Source: Pseudomonas serbica (GTDB taxonomy: Bacteria > Pseudomonadota > Gammaproteobacteria > Pseudomonadales > Pseudomonadaceae). From it: a stretch of DNA of 64,000 bases. The stretch's first letter is position 1. Each line of letters opens with the position of its first letter. The stretch lies in contig NZ_JAQIYM010000001.1 of NCBI RefSeq assembly GCF_028823535.1, positions 248,001-312,000 of the forward strand. Direction: 5' to 3'. The notes below the pieces were generated by a model. It had not been told where the DNA came from, did no database searches, and was given only the letters and a program-made list of their open reading frames with translations. Below, piece by piece: positions 9,553-19,009 of this stretch. The translations under genes were made by a program, and so were the position numbers.

Positions 9553-10407
9553 TTATTCGCCGGTGGCAACGCCCCGCGCAGGATCATTGATCCACTCGCT
9601 CCACGACCCCGCATACAGCGCCCCCAACGGATAACCCGCAAGGCACAACGCGAACAGGTTATGGCACGCCGTCACGCCGGAACCGCAGTACGCCACCAAT
9701 TCGGTAGGTGAGCGATCGCCCAGTTTCTCGGCAAAACGCTGCTTGAGCTGATCGGCTGGCAGGAACCGCCCGTCGCTGCCCAGGTTGTCGGTGAAGGCGG
9801 CACATTGCGCACCGGGGATATGCCCGGCAATCGGGTCTATCGGTTCGACTTCGCCCTTGAATCGCGCTAAGGCACGTGCATCGAGCAGGGTCAGCGATGG
9901 TTGTCCGAGACGTTTCTGCAACTGTTCTGCGCTGAGCAACAACGAAACATCAGGCGTACCAGTAAATGTGCCACGGCCGATCGCCGGAGGATCAAGACTC
10001 AGGGGCAGCCCTGCCGCGTGCCAGGCCTTGAGCCCGCCATCGAGGATGAACACCCCGTCACGCTTGCCCAGCCAGGCCAGCAGCCACCAGGCCCGCGCCG
10101 CAAAGGCACCCGGACCGTCATCGTACAAAACCACTTCGCTGTCGGCATTGATGCCCCAGGCTTGCAGGCGCTCGATCAGGTCCGCCGGCTCGGGCAATGG
10201 ATGACGCCCGGTTACGCCCTTGACCACTTTTCCACTCAGATCACGCTCAAGATCGGCAAATGCCGACCCGCCAATGTGCCCTTGTGCATAGCTGCGCTGG
10301 CCATAATCCGGGTCTTCGAGGGCAAAACGACAATCAAGAATCACCAACCCCGGCTGATCCTTTTTCAGGTCCAGTGCTTGTGGGCTGATCAGTTGCGCAA
10401 TGGGCAT
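9553..10407 (-). CDS. sseA: 3-mercaptopyruvate / thiosulfate sulfurtransferase
   Basis: This 284-residue protein has two rhodanese domains (about 8-135 and 155-280). The catalytic loop of the second domain reads CGSGVT with the nucleophilic cysteine at 241. That is the mercaptopyruvate sulfurtransferase form; thiosulfate rhodaneses have a charged CRKGVT-type loop. It transfers sulfane sulfur from 3-mercaptopyruvate to acceptors such as cyanide or thiols in the cytoplasm. The inactive first domain has Asp (LYDDGPG) where cysteine would be, as usual. It is a stand-alone gene, convergent with the AraC gene, and follows the TetR gene on the same strand. Confidence 0.9.
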   Translation of the reverse strand: MPIAQLISPQALDLKKDQPGLVILDCRFALEDPDYGQRSYAQGHIGGSAFADLERDLSGKVVKGVTGRHPLPEPADLIERLQAWGINADSEVVLYDDGPGAFAARAWWLLAWLGKRDGVFILDGGLKAWHAAGLPLSLDPPAIGRGTFTGTPDVSLLLSAEQLQKRLGQPSLTLLDARALARFKGEVEPIDPIAGHIPGAQCAAFTDNLGSDGRFLPADQLKQRFAEKLGDRSPTELVAYCGSGVTACHNLFALCLAGYPLGALYAGSWSEWINDPARGVATGE

Positions 10408-10455
10408 AACGGGCTCCTGTGATGGGCGATTTTCGATCCTGCAGCAGGCTTTATC

Positions 10456-11124
10456 TCATACGTCTTCCAGCGCCTGGGCCAGCGGCACGTAAAACTCTTC
10501 AAACAATGCAGCGACCGCATCACGAGATTGATCCGTGACGAAACCCGCCTCCAGCACCAGCACCTGGTAGACGCCGCGCTTGATGGCCTGCTCGCTGAGG
10601 TGGCTGGAGTTTTCCCGCGTGGTGCACAAAAAACGTACCCAGGAGGTGAGGATGATCCAGGCATTGATCGTCAGGGACTCGATCTGCACCCGATCCATCT
10701 TCAGGATGCCAGCAGCGACAAAACCTTCGTAGATGGCAGCGCCCTGAATCACGCAACGCTGGGAAAAGCGCCGGTAGCGAGCCGCCAGCTCCGGGTCACT
10801 GTCGAGCAAGTGCTCCAGATCCCGGTGCAGGAACCGGTAGCGCCACATGGCTGACAACAGCTCCTTGAGGTAGAAACGCTTGTCCTCCACCGTGGCTTCG
10901 CGCCCCTGTGGCGGACGCAGGAAACTGTCCACCAGGCTCTCATACTCACTGAACAGCACGGCGATGATCGCCTGCTTGTTAGGGAAGTGGTAGTACAGGT
11001 TGCCCGGAGAGATCTCCATATGGGCGGCGATGTGGTTGGTGCTGATGCTGCGCTCGCCCTGCTGGTTGAACAGCTCCAGGCTGTTCTGCACGATGCGCTC
11101 GCTGGTTTTGATCCTTGGGGCCAT
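10456..11124 (-). CDS. TetR-family transcriptional regulator
   Basis: This 222-residue repressor has an N-terminal TetR helix-turn-helix (about 10-55; STNHIAAHMEISPGNLYYHF with the following NKQ) and an all-helical ligand domain. It is divergent from the aldehyde dehydrogenase gene at 11271. Between them lies a perfect 10-bp inverted repeat that overlaps a sigma-70-like promoter, so it probably represses the ALDH/Tat-lipoprotein/GMC genes and perhaps itself. The ligand is unknown. The syntenic gene next to the same ALDH in PAO1 is also a TetR member (recalled). Confidence 0.9.
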   Translation of the reverse strand: MAPRIKTSERIVQNSLELFNQQGERSISTNHIAAHMEISPGNLYYHFPNKQAIIAVLFSEYESLVDSFLRPPQGREATVEDKRFYLKELLSAMWRYRFLHRDLEHLLDSDPELAARYRRFSQRCVIQGAAIYEGFVAAGILKMDRVQIESLTINAWIILTSWVRFLCTTRENSSHLSEQAIKRGVYQVLVLEAGFVTDQSRDAVAALFEEFYVPLAQALEDV

Positions 11125-11210
11125 GGCTTGAGCTTAAATTCAGAGTGCGTTGAGAGGCATCTTACGACCTACCGCCAGCGGATAAAACAAAGCGATGCCG
11201 AGGATGGCAT

Positions 11211-11239
11211 TTGACTTTTTAGAGTATAGACTCTAAAAA
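11211..11239 (+). promoter_or_regulatory. Promoter with overlapping palindromic operator for the ALDH gene
   Basis: TTGACT (11211-11216) is followed after 17 bp by TAAAAA (11234-11239), a plausible sigma-70 promoter. Superimposed is a perfect inverted repeat, TTTTTAGAGT-ATAG-ACTCTAAAAA (11216-11239). Position, symmetry and the divergent TetR gene make it the likely TetR operator. Confidence 0.65.
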
Positions 11240-11270
11240 TGACCGCATTACAATAAATCCGGAGCCCACC

Positions 11271-12701
11271 ATGACTGCTGACATTTCCTACCTGCAAAAC
11301 ATTCAGCAGCCTTTGGAAGAGCTCCAGGCCCTGTTCGACGTCCAGCGCGCGGCCTATGCCGCCAACCCGATGCCACCCGAAGCCCAGCGCCAGCAATGGC
11401 TCAAGTCATTGCGGGATTTGCTGAACAACGAACGTCAGGCCCTGATCGATGCGATCAGCCAGGACTTCAGCCACCGCAGTGCCGATGAAACCCTGCTCGC
11501 CGAACTGATGCCCAGCCTGCACGGCATTCACTACGCCAGTCGCCACCTCAAGAACTGGATGCGCGCGTCGCGACGCAAGGTCGGTGTTGCCTTCCAGCCG
11601 GCCTCGGCGAAAGTGGTCTACCAACCATTGGGCGTGGTCGGGGTGATCGTGCCGTGGAACTATCCTTTGTACCTGGCCATCGGGCCTTTGGTCGGCGCGT
11701 TGTCGGCGGGTAACCGGGTGATGCTCAAGCTCAGTGAATCGACCCCAGCCACCGGTTTGTTGCTCAAGGCATTGTTCGCACGGATCTTCCCCGAAGACCT
11801 GGTCTGCGTGGTGCTGGGCGAAGCCGATATCGGCGTGGCGTTTTCGCGCCTGCCCTTCGACCACCTGCTGTTCACTGGCGCGACCAGCATCGGCAAACAC
11901 GTGATGCGCGCCGCGGCGGAAAACCTGACGCCAGTCACGCTGGAACTGGGCGGCAAGTCCCCGGCCATTGTTTCCAAGGACGTACCGCTCAAGGATGCCG
12001 CCGAACGCATCGCTTTCGGCAAGACCCTTAATGCCGGCCAGACCTGCGTGGCCCCGGATTACGTGCTGGTGCCCGAAGAGCGCGTCGACGCTTTTGTGGA
12101 AGCCTATCGGCAGGCAGTTCGCGGTTTTTATCCGACCCTCGCCGACAACCCGGACTACACCGCGATCATCAATGACCGACAACTGGCGCGACTGAACGGC
12201 TACATCAGCGACGCTACCAGCAAGGGTGCACAGATGATTCCCCTGTTCGATCAGGGCCAGGGCCGCCGCATGGGCCATAGCCTGCTGCTCAACGTCAGCG
12301 ACGACATGACGGTGATGCAGGACGAAATCTTCGGCCCGTTGCTGCCGATCGTGCCGTACAAGCATCTGGACCAGGCGTTTGCCTACATCAACCAACGCCC
12401 TCGCCCACTGGCTCTGTACTACTTCGGCTACGACAAGCGCGAACAGAAGCGCGTGCTCAACGAGACCCATTCCGGCGGTGTCTGCCTCAACGACACCCTG
12501 TTGCACGTTGCTCAGGATGACATGCCGTTCGGCGGCATCGGCGCTTCAGGTATGGGCCACTACCACGGCCACGAAGGCTTCCTGACTTTCAGCAAGGCCA
12601 AGGGGGTGCTGATCAAGCAGCGATTCAACGCGGCGAAGCTGATCTACCCGCCCTACGGCAAATCCATTCAGAAACTGATCCAGAAGCTGTTTATCCGCTA
12701 A
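11271..12701 (+). CDS. Aldehyde dehydrogenase, coniferyl-aldehyde-dehydrogenase type
   Basis: This 476-residue NAD(P)-dependent enzyme belongs to the class-3-like ALDH group that includes coniferyl aldehyde dehydrogenase (CalB). Visible motifs are the substrate/cofactor entry segment PWNYPLYL (128-135), the general base in TLELGGKSP (Glu225) and the catalytic cysteine in NAGQTCVAP (Cys259). The hydrophobic, basic C-terminal tail (KLIYPPYGKSIQKLIQKLF) is typical of the membrane-associated class-3 group. It heads a run with a Tat lipoprotein and a GMC oxidoreductase and sits behind a TetR-type operator. The natural substrate (aromatic or fatty/terpenoid aldehyde) is not certain. Confidence 0.88.
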   Translation: MTADISYLQNIQQPLEELQALFDVQRAAYAANPMPPEAQRQQWLKSLRDLLNNERQALIDAISQDFSHRSADETLLAELMPSLHGIHYASRHLKNWMRASRRKVGVAFQPASAKVVYQPLGVVGVIVPWNYPLYLAIGPLVGALSAGNRVMLKLSESTPATGLLLKALFARIFPEDLVCVVLGEADIGVAFSRLPFDHLLFTGATSIGKHVMRAAAENLTPVTLELGGKSPAIVSKDVPLKDAAERIAFGKTLNAGQTCVAPDYVLVPEERVDAFVEAYRQAVRGFYPTLADNPDYTAIINDRQLARLNGYISDATSKGAQMIPLFDQGQGRRMGHSLLLNVSDDMTVMQDEIFGPLLPIVPYKHLDQAFAYINQRPRPLALYYFGYDKREQKRVLNETHSGGVCLNDTLLHVAQDDMPFGGIGASGMGHYHGHEGFLTFSKAKGVLIKQRFNAAKLIYPPYGKSIQKLIQKLFIR

Positions 12702-12729
12702 CGATGATCACCCTCGGGTAATAACAATA

Positions 12730-13275
12730 ATGCACCCCAGCCTGTCCGATACACCCGCGCTGTCACGGCGCGGCCTGCTCAAATTCAGCCTCGGCGCCAG
12801 CGCCTTTCTTGCCACTGCCGGGTTAGGGGCCAGTCTGACCGGTTGCTCATCGGGCGCGCCTGCCAGTGGGTTCACCGCGTTGCGCAGCGGCGACCTGGCA
12901 TTTCTGCGCGCCCTTGTCCCGGTGCTGCTTGAGGGCGCCGTGACTGCCCAGCAGAGGCCCGACGCTGTCGAGGGCACCCTGAAAAGCCTGGATTACAACC
13001 TCGATCACCTGTCGCCGGAAATGCTCAAGCTCACCCGACAATTGTTCGACGTGCTCGGCATGGCCGTCACCCGCGGACCGTTGACCGGGATCTGGGGCAG
13101 CTGGGAAAACGCCGCTGCCGAGGATATCCGGCACTTCCTCGATCGCTGGGAAAACAGCTCGTTGAGCCTGCTGCGCATGGGCCACAGCTCATTGGTGCAA
13201 CTGGTGATGATGGCCTGGTATGGCCGCAAGGAATCGTGGGCCCATTGCGGGTATCCGGGGCCGCCGACGGTTTGA
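12730..13275 (+). CDS. Tat-exported lipoprotein, probable partner of the GMC oxidoreductase
   Basis: This 181-residue protein starts with a twin-arginine signal (SRRGLLKFS, Arg13-Arg14) followed by a hydrophobic stretch and a lipobox LTGC with Cys39. It should therefore be exported folded and lipidated. The mature part is helical and resembles small subunits of membrane gluconate-type dehydrogenases. It lies 28 bp after the ALDH gene and 78 bp before the GMC flavoprotein gene, which lacks its own signal peptide. Hitchhiker export or membrane docking of that enzyme is therefore a reasonable inference. The exact function is unknown. Confidence 0.75.
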   Translation: MHPSLSDTPALSRRGLLKFSLGASAFLATAGLGASLTGCSSGAPASGFTALRSGDLAFLRALVPVLLEGAVTAQQRPDAVEGTLKSLDYNLDHLSPEMLKLTRQLFDVLGMAVTRGPLTGIWGSWENAAAEDIRHFLDRWENSSLSLLRMGHSSLVQLVMMAWYGRKESWAHCGYPGPPTV

Positions 13276-13289
13276 GACCGCGTCGCCCC

Positions 13290-13316
13290 CTTCGCAAGCA
13301 AGCTCGCTCCCACATT
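13290..13316 (+). repeat. Single REP element
   Basis: A lone GC-rich REP half (CTTCGCAAGCAAGCTCGCTC core) lies between the Tat lipoprotein and GMC genes. It is related to the paired elements elsewhere in the window but has no partner here. Confidence 0.6.
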
Positions 13317-13353
13317 TGACCGTGCCCTCCGATAATAAAAAGAGAACTTCAAG

Positions 13354-14949
13354 ATGCCCGTACCCGACCCGTTCCGCGAAGGCATGGCCCGTGGCTGGAA
13401 AACCCACAACGGCTCGCAACTGACCCAGGATCTGACCCTCGAAGCGGATGTGGCGATCATCGGCAGCGGTGCCGGCGGCGGAACCACGGCCGAAATCCTC
13501 AGCGCGGCCGGTTACAAGGTGCTGCTGATCGAGGAAGGTCCGCTCAAGACCAGCAGCGACTTCAAGTTGCTCGAAGACCAGGCCTACGCCAGCCTCTATC
13601 AGGAAGGCATCGGCCGCATGAGCAAGGACGGCGCGATCACCATCCTCCAGGGTCGGGCGGTGGGCGGCACGACGTTGATCAACTGGACGTCGAGCTTTCG
13701 AACGCCAGAGCCGACGCTCGAACACTGGGCCAGGGAGCACAACGTGAAAGGCCACTCCCCTGCCGAGATGGCGCCCTGGTTCGAAAAAATGGAGCAGCGC
13801 CTGGGCGTCGCTCCATGGATGGTGCCGCCCAATGCCAACAACGATGTGATCCGCAAGGGCTGCGAAAAGCTCGGTTACAGCTGGCATGTCATCCCGCGCA
13901 ATGTGCGCGGCTGCTGGAACCTTGGCTACTGCGGCATGGGCTGCCCGACCAATGCCAAGCAATCGATGATGGTGACGACCATTCCGGCCACCCTGGAAAA
14001 CGGCGGCGAGCTGCTTTATCTGGCCCGCGCCGAGAAACTATTGATCGGCGGCGACAAGGTCACCGGCCTGCAATGCGTGGCGATGGATGAGCGTTGCGTC
14101 GAGCCCACCGGCCGCAAGATCACGGTCAAGGCGCGGCATTACGTGCTGGCGGGCGGCGGGATCAACAGCCCGGCATTGCTGATGCGCTCCGGGGCGCCCG
14201 ACCCGCACCAACGCGTGGGCAAGCGCACCTTCCTGCATCCGGTGAACATGTCCGCCGCGTTGTTCGACGAGGTGGTCAACCCCTTCTACGGGGCGCCGCA
14301 ATCGATCTATTCCGACCATTTCCAATGGCAGGACGGCACCACCGGCAAAATGGCCTACAAACTGGAGGTTCCACCGCTGCACCCGGCGCTGGCGTCGACG
14401 CTGCTCGGTGGTTTCGGCCAGGAAAATGGGCAGCATATGGCCAACCTGCCGCATACCCATGCCATGCTCGCGCTGCTGCGCGACGGTTTTCACCCCGACA
14501 GCCAGGGCGGCAGCGTCCAGTTACGTGGCGACGACACACCCGTGCTCGATTATCAGGTGTCTGCCTATGCCTGGGACGGTTTGCGCCGGGCCTTCCACAG
14601 CATGGCCGAGATCCAGTTCGCTGGCGGCGCCAGGGCCGTGATGCCGATGCATGCCGACGCGCGTTATGTGAACACCCTCGCCGAAGCACGCACCTTGATC
14701 GACAGCTTGAGCCTGGAGTTGTATCGCACGCGGCTGGGCAGTGCCCACGTGATGGGCGGCTGTGCAATGGGCGAAGACCCGAAAAATGCCGTCACCGACA
14801 GCCTCGGCCGGCATCATCAATTGGCCAATCTGTCGATTCACGACGGCTCGCTGTTCCCCACCAGCATTGGCGCAAACCCGCAGTTGTCGGTCTATGGGCT
14901 GACGGCGCAACTGGCGACTTCACTGGCCGATCGTTTAAAAAACCCATGA
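13354..14949 (+). CDS. GMC-family FAD-dependent oxidoreductase
   Basis: This 531-residue flavoprotein of the glucose-methanol-choline family has an N-terminal dinucleotide-binding motif, VAIIGSGAGGGTTAEILSAAG (about 32-52), and the second FAD motif GRAVGGTTLINW. Cysteine-rich YCGMGCPTNAK follows near residue 192. The C-terminal catalytic region reads SAHVMGGCAMG...GANPQLSVYGL, including the active-site histidines. The C-rich insertion and adjacent Tat partner resemble membrane alcohol or sugar dehydrogenases that pass electrons to the respiratory chain. It probably oxidises an alcohol whose aldehyde feeds the ALDH upstream; the substrate is unknown. Confidence 0.87.
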   Translation: MPVPDPFREGMARGWKTHNGSQLTQDLTLEADVAIIGSGAGGGTTAEILSAAGYKVLLIEEGPLKTSSDFKLLEDQAYASLYQEGIGRMSKDGAITILQGRAVGGTTLINWTSSFRTPEPTLEHWAREHNVKGHSPAEMAPWFEKMEQRLGVAPWMVPPNANNDVIRKGCEKLGYSWHVIPRNVRGCWNLGYCGMGCPTNAKQSMMVTTIPATLENGGELLYLARAEKLLIGGDKVTGLQCVAMDERCVEPTGRKITVKARHYVLAGGGINSPALLMRSGAPDPHQRVGKRTFLHPVNMSAALFDEVVNPFYGAPQSIYSDHFQWQDGTTGKMAYKLEVPPLHPALASTLLGGFGQENGQHMANLPHTHAMLALLRDGFHPDSQGGSVQLRGDDTPVLDYQVSAYAWDGLRRAFHSMAEIQFAGGARAVMPMHADARYVNTLAEARTLIDSLSLELYRTRLGSAHVMGGCAMGEDPKNAVTDSLGRHHQLANLSIHDGSLFPTSIGANPQLSVYGLTAQLATSLADRLKNP

Positions 14950-15016
14950 AAAAGACGATTATCCTGGTCGTCTATAGTGCTTTCTTACCCAACAGGCGAC
15001 TTGGCCGACCGGTTAG

Positions 15017-15544
<528 letters not shown>

Positions 15545-15552
15545 TACCCGGA

Positions 15553-15633
15553 CTGCAGGAGCCGGCTTGCTGGTGATGGCGGTGTGTCAGGTGCACCGCG
15601 CTGTCTTGATCGCCAGCAAGCCGGCTCCTGCAG
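15553..15633. repeat. Paired inverted REP (GCAGGAGCCGGCTTGCTGG type)
   Basis: Two oppositely oriented copies of CTGCAGGAGCCGGCTTGCTGG flank a 40-bp spacer. They form a long hairpin between coaD and the ferredoxin gene. The GGC-T-GCTGG core differs from the two commoner REP types in the window. Confidence 0.75.
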
Positions 15634-15688
15634 AACGTCGCGCCCGGGTGCAATGCGGGCGCCAATGCGGCACAATTACGCGCATTGA

Positions 15689-15979
<291 letters not shown>

Positions 15980-15987
15980 GTCCCATA

Positions 15988-16030
15988 AAGATCGCCGCCT
16001 GCTGTTGGAACTACCGCAGGCTGCGATCTT
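15988..16030 (+). terminator. Hairpin downstream of ferredoxin gene
   Basis: AAGATCGC...GCCTGC pairs with GCAGGC...GCGATCTT around a 13-nt loop and is followed by TTGCTCTT. It lies 8 bp after the fdx stop and is a probable transcription terminator, although the U-tract is broken. Confidence 0.6.
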
Positions 16031-16041
16031 TTGCTCTTGAA

Positions 16042-16362
16042 TCACTCCTGCCGCTCAAACCCCTCCTCGATACACCCCAGGCACCGTGCGAACGCCGCTT
16101 TTGCCGGGTCGACCACCAGCGCCTGACCTGCATCGCCTACGCCACCACTGAACGCAGTGAACGGCAACGAAACGACGAACGCCCCGGTGCCGATTACGGT
16201 CGCCACGACCAACAAAGGCCGGGCAATCAGCAGGTCGCCGATCATCGCGTAGGCAGGAGGATTCTGGATGCTATACAACGGATCACCGCTGCCGCTGCTG
16301 GCGACGGCAGGGGTGCCGATGCTCAGCAGCAGGGTGACGACAAAGGTTCGAATCAGGTTCAT
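16042..16362 (-). CDS. Small exported hypothetical protein
   Basis: This 106-residue protein has a clear signal peptide (about 1-21, ending AVAS). It then has a [21 protein letters not shown] segment, a second hydrophobic segment (about 48-70, [19 protein letters not shown]) and a soluble tail with a CLGC pair. Close relatives are common in Pseudomonas next to mutM or coaD and carry no known function. It is transcribed with mutM's strand but separated from it by 52 bp. It probably sits at the inner membrane or in the periplasm. Confidence 0.7.
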   Translation of the reverse strand: MNLIRTFVVTLLLSIGTPAVASSGSGDPLYSIQNPPAYAMIGDLLIARPLLVVATVIGTGAFVVSLPFTAFSGGVGDAGQALVVDPAKAAFARCLGCIEEGFERQE

Positions 16363-16414
16363 GGCGCGGTCCTTCGCGAGTCAATGGGAACTTTGACTAT
16401 AGACCGTCGGGTCT

Positions 16415-17227
16415 TCAGCGCTGACAGCGCGGGCAAAAAACGCTGGCGCGCTGCCCGAGTTTTGTTTCACGCAGTTGCGTACCACAAACCTTGCAGGGCT
16501 CGGCCCCACGGCCATACACGAACAGCTCCTGCTGGAAGTAGCCCGGCTGCCCGTCCCCGCCGATAAAGTCGCGCAGGGTGGTACCGCCGCGCTCGATGGC
16601 GGCCGCCAGGATGCGCTTGATCTCGATCGCCAGCTTCAGGTACCGCGCCCGGGAAATGCTCCCGGCTTCGCGACGCGGGTCGATACCGGCGGCGAACAAG
16701 GCTTCGGTCGCATAGATATTGCCGACCCCAACCACCACCGCGTTATCCATGATGAACGGCTTGACCGCCATCGAACGCCCCCTCGACTGCTGGAACAGCC
16801 GCTCGCCGTCGAACAGGTCGGTCAGCGGCTCAGGCCCCAGGCGAATCAGCAACTCATGATTGAGCGGATCGAGGCTCCACAGCATCGCACCGAACCGCCG
16901 CGGGTCGGTGTAGCGCAAGGCCAGGCCCGACTCCAGTTCGATATCCACATGCTCATGCTTGGCCGCCGGCAGGCCGACTTCCACCAGGCGCAAATTCCCC
17001 GACATGCCCAAATGGCTGATCAAGGTGCCGACCTCGGCATTGATCAACAGGTATTTGGCGCGCCGTTCCACCAGCACGATGCGCTGGCCGGACAAACGCA
17101 CATCGAGGTCTTCGGGGATCGGCCAGCGCAAACGGCGATCACGCACGATCACCCGACTGACGCGCTGGCCTTCCAGGTGCGGCGCAATCCCGCGGCGTGT
17201 GGTTTCGACTTCTGGCAGTTCAGGCAT
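16415..17227 (-). CDS. mutM: Formamidopyrimidine-DNA glycosylase MutM/Fpg
   Basis: This 270-residue bifunctional DNA glycosylase/AP lyase removes 8-oxoguanine and Fapy lesions. The N terminus [14 protein letters not shown] supplies the catalytic Pro2 and Glu3. Lys59-type and H2TH regions are present ([20 protein letters not shown]). The C-terminal zinc finger is CKVCG...CPRC (about 244-268). Length is standard. It is followed on the same strand by the small exported protein and preceded by the HDOD gene. Confidence 0.96.
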   Translation of the reverse strand: MPELPEVETTRRGIAPHLEGQRVSRVIVRDRRLRWPIPEDLDVRLSGQRIVLVERRAKYLLINAEVGTLISHLGMSGNLRLVEVGLPAAKHEHVDIELESGLALRYTDPRRFGAMLWSLDPLNHELLIRLGPEPLTDLFDGERLFQQSRGRSMAVKPFIMDNAVVVGVGNIYATEALFAAGIDPRREAGSISRARYLKLAIEIKRILAAAIERGGTTLRDFIGGDGQPGYFQQELFVYGRGAEPCKVCGTQLRETKLGQRASVFCPRCQR

Positions 17228-17269
17228 GGGGTTCTCGAATCAGGCGCTCGGTGAGAAGAGATTCATCCC

Positions 17270-18139
17270 TCAGCGGTGGGTGCCGAGATCGCGAATCGTC
17301 TGCTTGAGGGTTTCGAAATCGTAATCCGAGAGGCCGACGTAATCGAGCACCAAATGCCCGATGCTGTCCCACTCGTGGTCTTCGGCCTGGTTGCCCAACA
17401 CCCGGTAGGACGCACAAATATGCTCGGCCATTTTCAGGATCGCCAAAAGATTCTTCAGGGCGCTGTTGCGCGACGACTCGTCACTGAATATCGCCAGGGC
17501 ATTGTGATGATTGGCGATCGCGGCAGATACGTGATCCGGCAGGCGCCAGGACTTGGCCGTGTAGTACCCGACCACGGCGTGGTTGGTGTTGAACGTCTGG
17601 TTCTCGGTATCCACCACCCGGCAATCGGGACCGGCGTTGGCATAGGCCTGTTCCAGCACGCTCATGTAGTTGGGGAACCGCTGCAACATCAGCGGCACGC
17701 CGCAGTCGTGGAACAGCCCAAGGGCATAGGCTTCATCGCCGGCCTGGGCGCCAATGCGCTTGGCCAGGGTCAGGCAGGTCATCGCCACGTCCTGGGCGGT
17801 GTCCCAGAACCGGTTCAGGGTGACGATAGTGTCGTCGTTCATCTCGCCCTTGATCGACTGCGCGTTGATCAGGTTGATGATCGAACGGCTGCCCAGCAGG
17901 TTCACCGCGCGCTGGATCGAGGCGATCTTGTTGCTCAGGCCGTAATACGGCGAGTTGACGATTTTCAGCAGGGAGCCAGAGAGCCCCGGGTCCTGGGAAA
18001 TGAGCTTCGCGATCACGTCCAGATCCGGGTCGGGCATGTACTGCTCCATCTGCAGATCCACCATGATCTGCGGCTGGGCCGGCACACTGATGCCTTGCAG
18101 GGATTGCTGGATTTGTTCGGGAGTCAGCTCTTGGGACAT
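17270..18139 (-). CDS. HDOD-domain signalling protein
   Basis: This protein of about 289 residues consists mainly of an HDOD domain (about 20-220; PDLDVIAKLISQDPGLSGSL, NLLGSRSIINLINAQ, ALGLFHDCGVPLML). HDOD proteins are non-enzymatic relatives of HD phosphohydrolases that act in signalling and DNA or stress responses. The start MSQELTPEQ is chosen over an ATG 90 bp upstream, because the extra N-terminal codons are unlike the family and lie in the probable promoter region. The gene is 42 bp upstream of mutM on the same strand, so cotranscription is possible. The binding partner is unknown. Confidence 0.85.
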   Translation of the reverse strand: MSQELTPEQIQQSLQGISVPAQPQIMVDLQMEQYMPDPDLDVIAKLISQDPGLSGSLLKIVNSPYYGLSNKIASIQRAVNLLGSRSIINLINAQSIKGEMNDDTIVTLNRFWDTAQDVAMTCLTLAKRIGAQAGDEAYALGLFHDCGVPLMLQRFPNYMSVLEQAYANAGPDCRVVDTENQTFNTNHAVVGYYTAKSWRLPDHVSAAIANHHNALAIFSDESSRNSALKNLLAILKMAEHICASYRVLGNQAEDHEWDSIGHLVLDYVGLSDYDFETLKQTIRDLGTHR

Positions 18140-18292
18140 AAGTACACACTCTGGGACAGGCGCAGATTCTAACCTTTCTGACATTGGATCCGACATACCA
18201 GCGAGCACATTGCCGGAACTTTCATTCACGACCTGGCTTCGGAATTTGTAACGCTCACGGGCGAATCACTCTCTCAAGTCAGGAGCTTTTTC

Positions 18293-18832
18293 ATGTCCAA
18301 TTCCCTGAATGGCAAGCGCGTCGCGATACTGGTGACCAATGGTTTCGAGCAGGTCGAACTGACCGGGCCGAAAGAAGCGCTGGAGCAGGCGGGTGCACAA
18401 GTCGACATACTTTCGGCGAAAGAAGGTCAGGTCAAAGGTTGGAACCACGATAAACCCGCGGATGACTTCAAGGTTGACCGGACATTCCGCTCGGCCAGTA
18501 TCGAGCAATACGATGCCGTGGTCCTGCCTGGCGGCGTGCAGAATTCCGACACCATCCGCATCGACCAGGATGCCCAGCACCTGGTCAAGATGGGCACCTC
18601 TGCCGGCAAGCCGATCGCGGTCATCTGCCACGGCGGCTGGCTGCTGGTTTCAGCCGGACTGGTCAGCGGCAAGACCATGACCAGCTACAAGACGCTAAAG
18701 GACGACCTGGTGAATGCCGGCGCCCATTGGGTCGACAAGGAAGTGGTCACAGACGGAACACTGATCAGCAGCCGCCAGCCGGATGACATTCCAGCGTTCA
18801 ACCGTGAGTTGATTCAGCTGTTGTCGGCGTAG
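18293..18832 (+). CDS. pfpI: PfpI/DJ-1 family protein (YhbO-like)
   Basis: This 179-residue member of the DJ-1/PfpI superfamily has the nucleophile elbow AVICHGGW with Cys112-His113 and an acidic partner at Glu19 (NGFEQVEL). Family members are described as glyoxalase/deglycase-like stress proteins or, historically, as intracellular proteases. Length fits the YhbO/PfpI subgroup. It is preceded by a good Shine-Dalgarno (AGGAGC) and followed by a REP pair. The gene is named pfpI in the syntenic PAO1 position (recalled). Confidence 0.88.
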   Translation: MSNSLNGKRVAILVTNGFEQVELTGPKEALEQAGAQVDILSAKEGQVKGWNHDKPADDFKVDRTFRSASIEQYDAVVLPGGVQNSDTIRIDQDAQHLVKMGTSAGKPIAVICHGGWLLVSAGLVSGKTMTSYKTLKDDLVNAGAHWVDKEVVTDGTLISSRQPDDIPAFNRELIQLLSA

Positions 18833-18843
18833 TACCCGAAACC

Positions 18844-18911
18844 GCCTTCGCGAGCAGGCTCGCTCCCACATTGGAATGCGCTCCCCCAGTGGGAGCGAGC
18901 CGGCTCCGGGC
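18844..18911. repeat. Paired inverted REP, right arm degenerate
   Basis: A CTTCGCGAGCAGGCTCGCTC REP faces a GTGGGAGCGAGCCGGCTC copy whose distal end has decayed. It lies between pfpI and rlmI. Confidence 0.7.
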
Positions 18912-19009
18912 GGCTTTCCAACGATGATGCCAGCAGCGTTTCATCGCCCTTCGAACCCGCCACGACCCTCAACACGCTATACTCCCGCTCTTTTTTCCGG
19001 AGCGACGTC

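Noticed and set aside
14953..14973. Small dyad AGACGA...TCGTCT after the GMC gene
   Set aside because: The 6-bp AT-containing stem with a 9-nt loop and no clean T tract is too weak to call a terminator.
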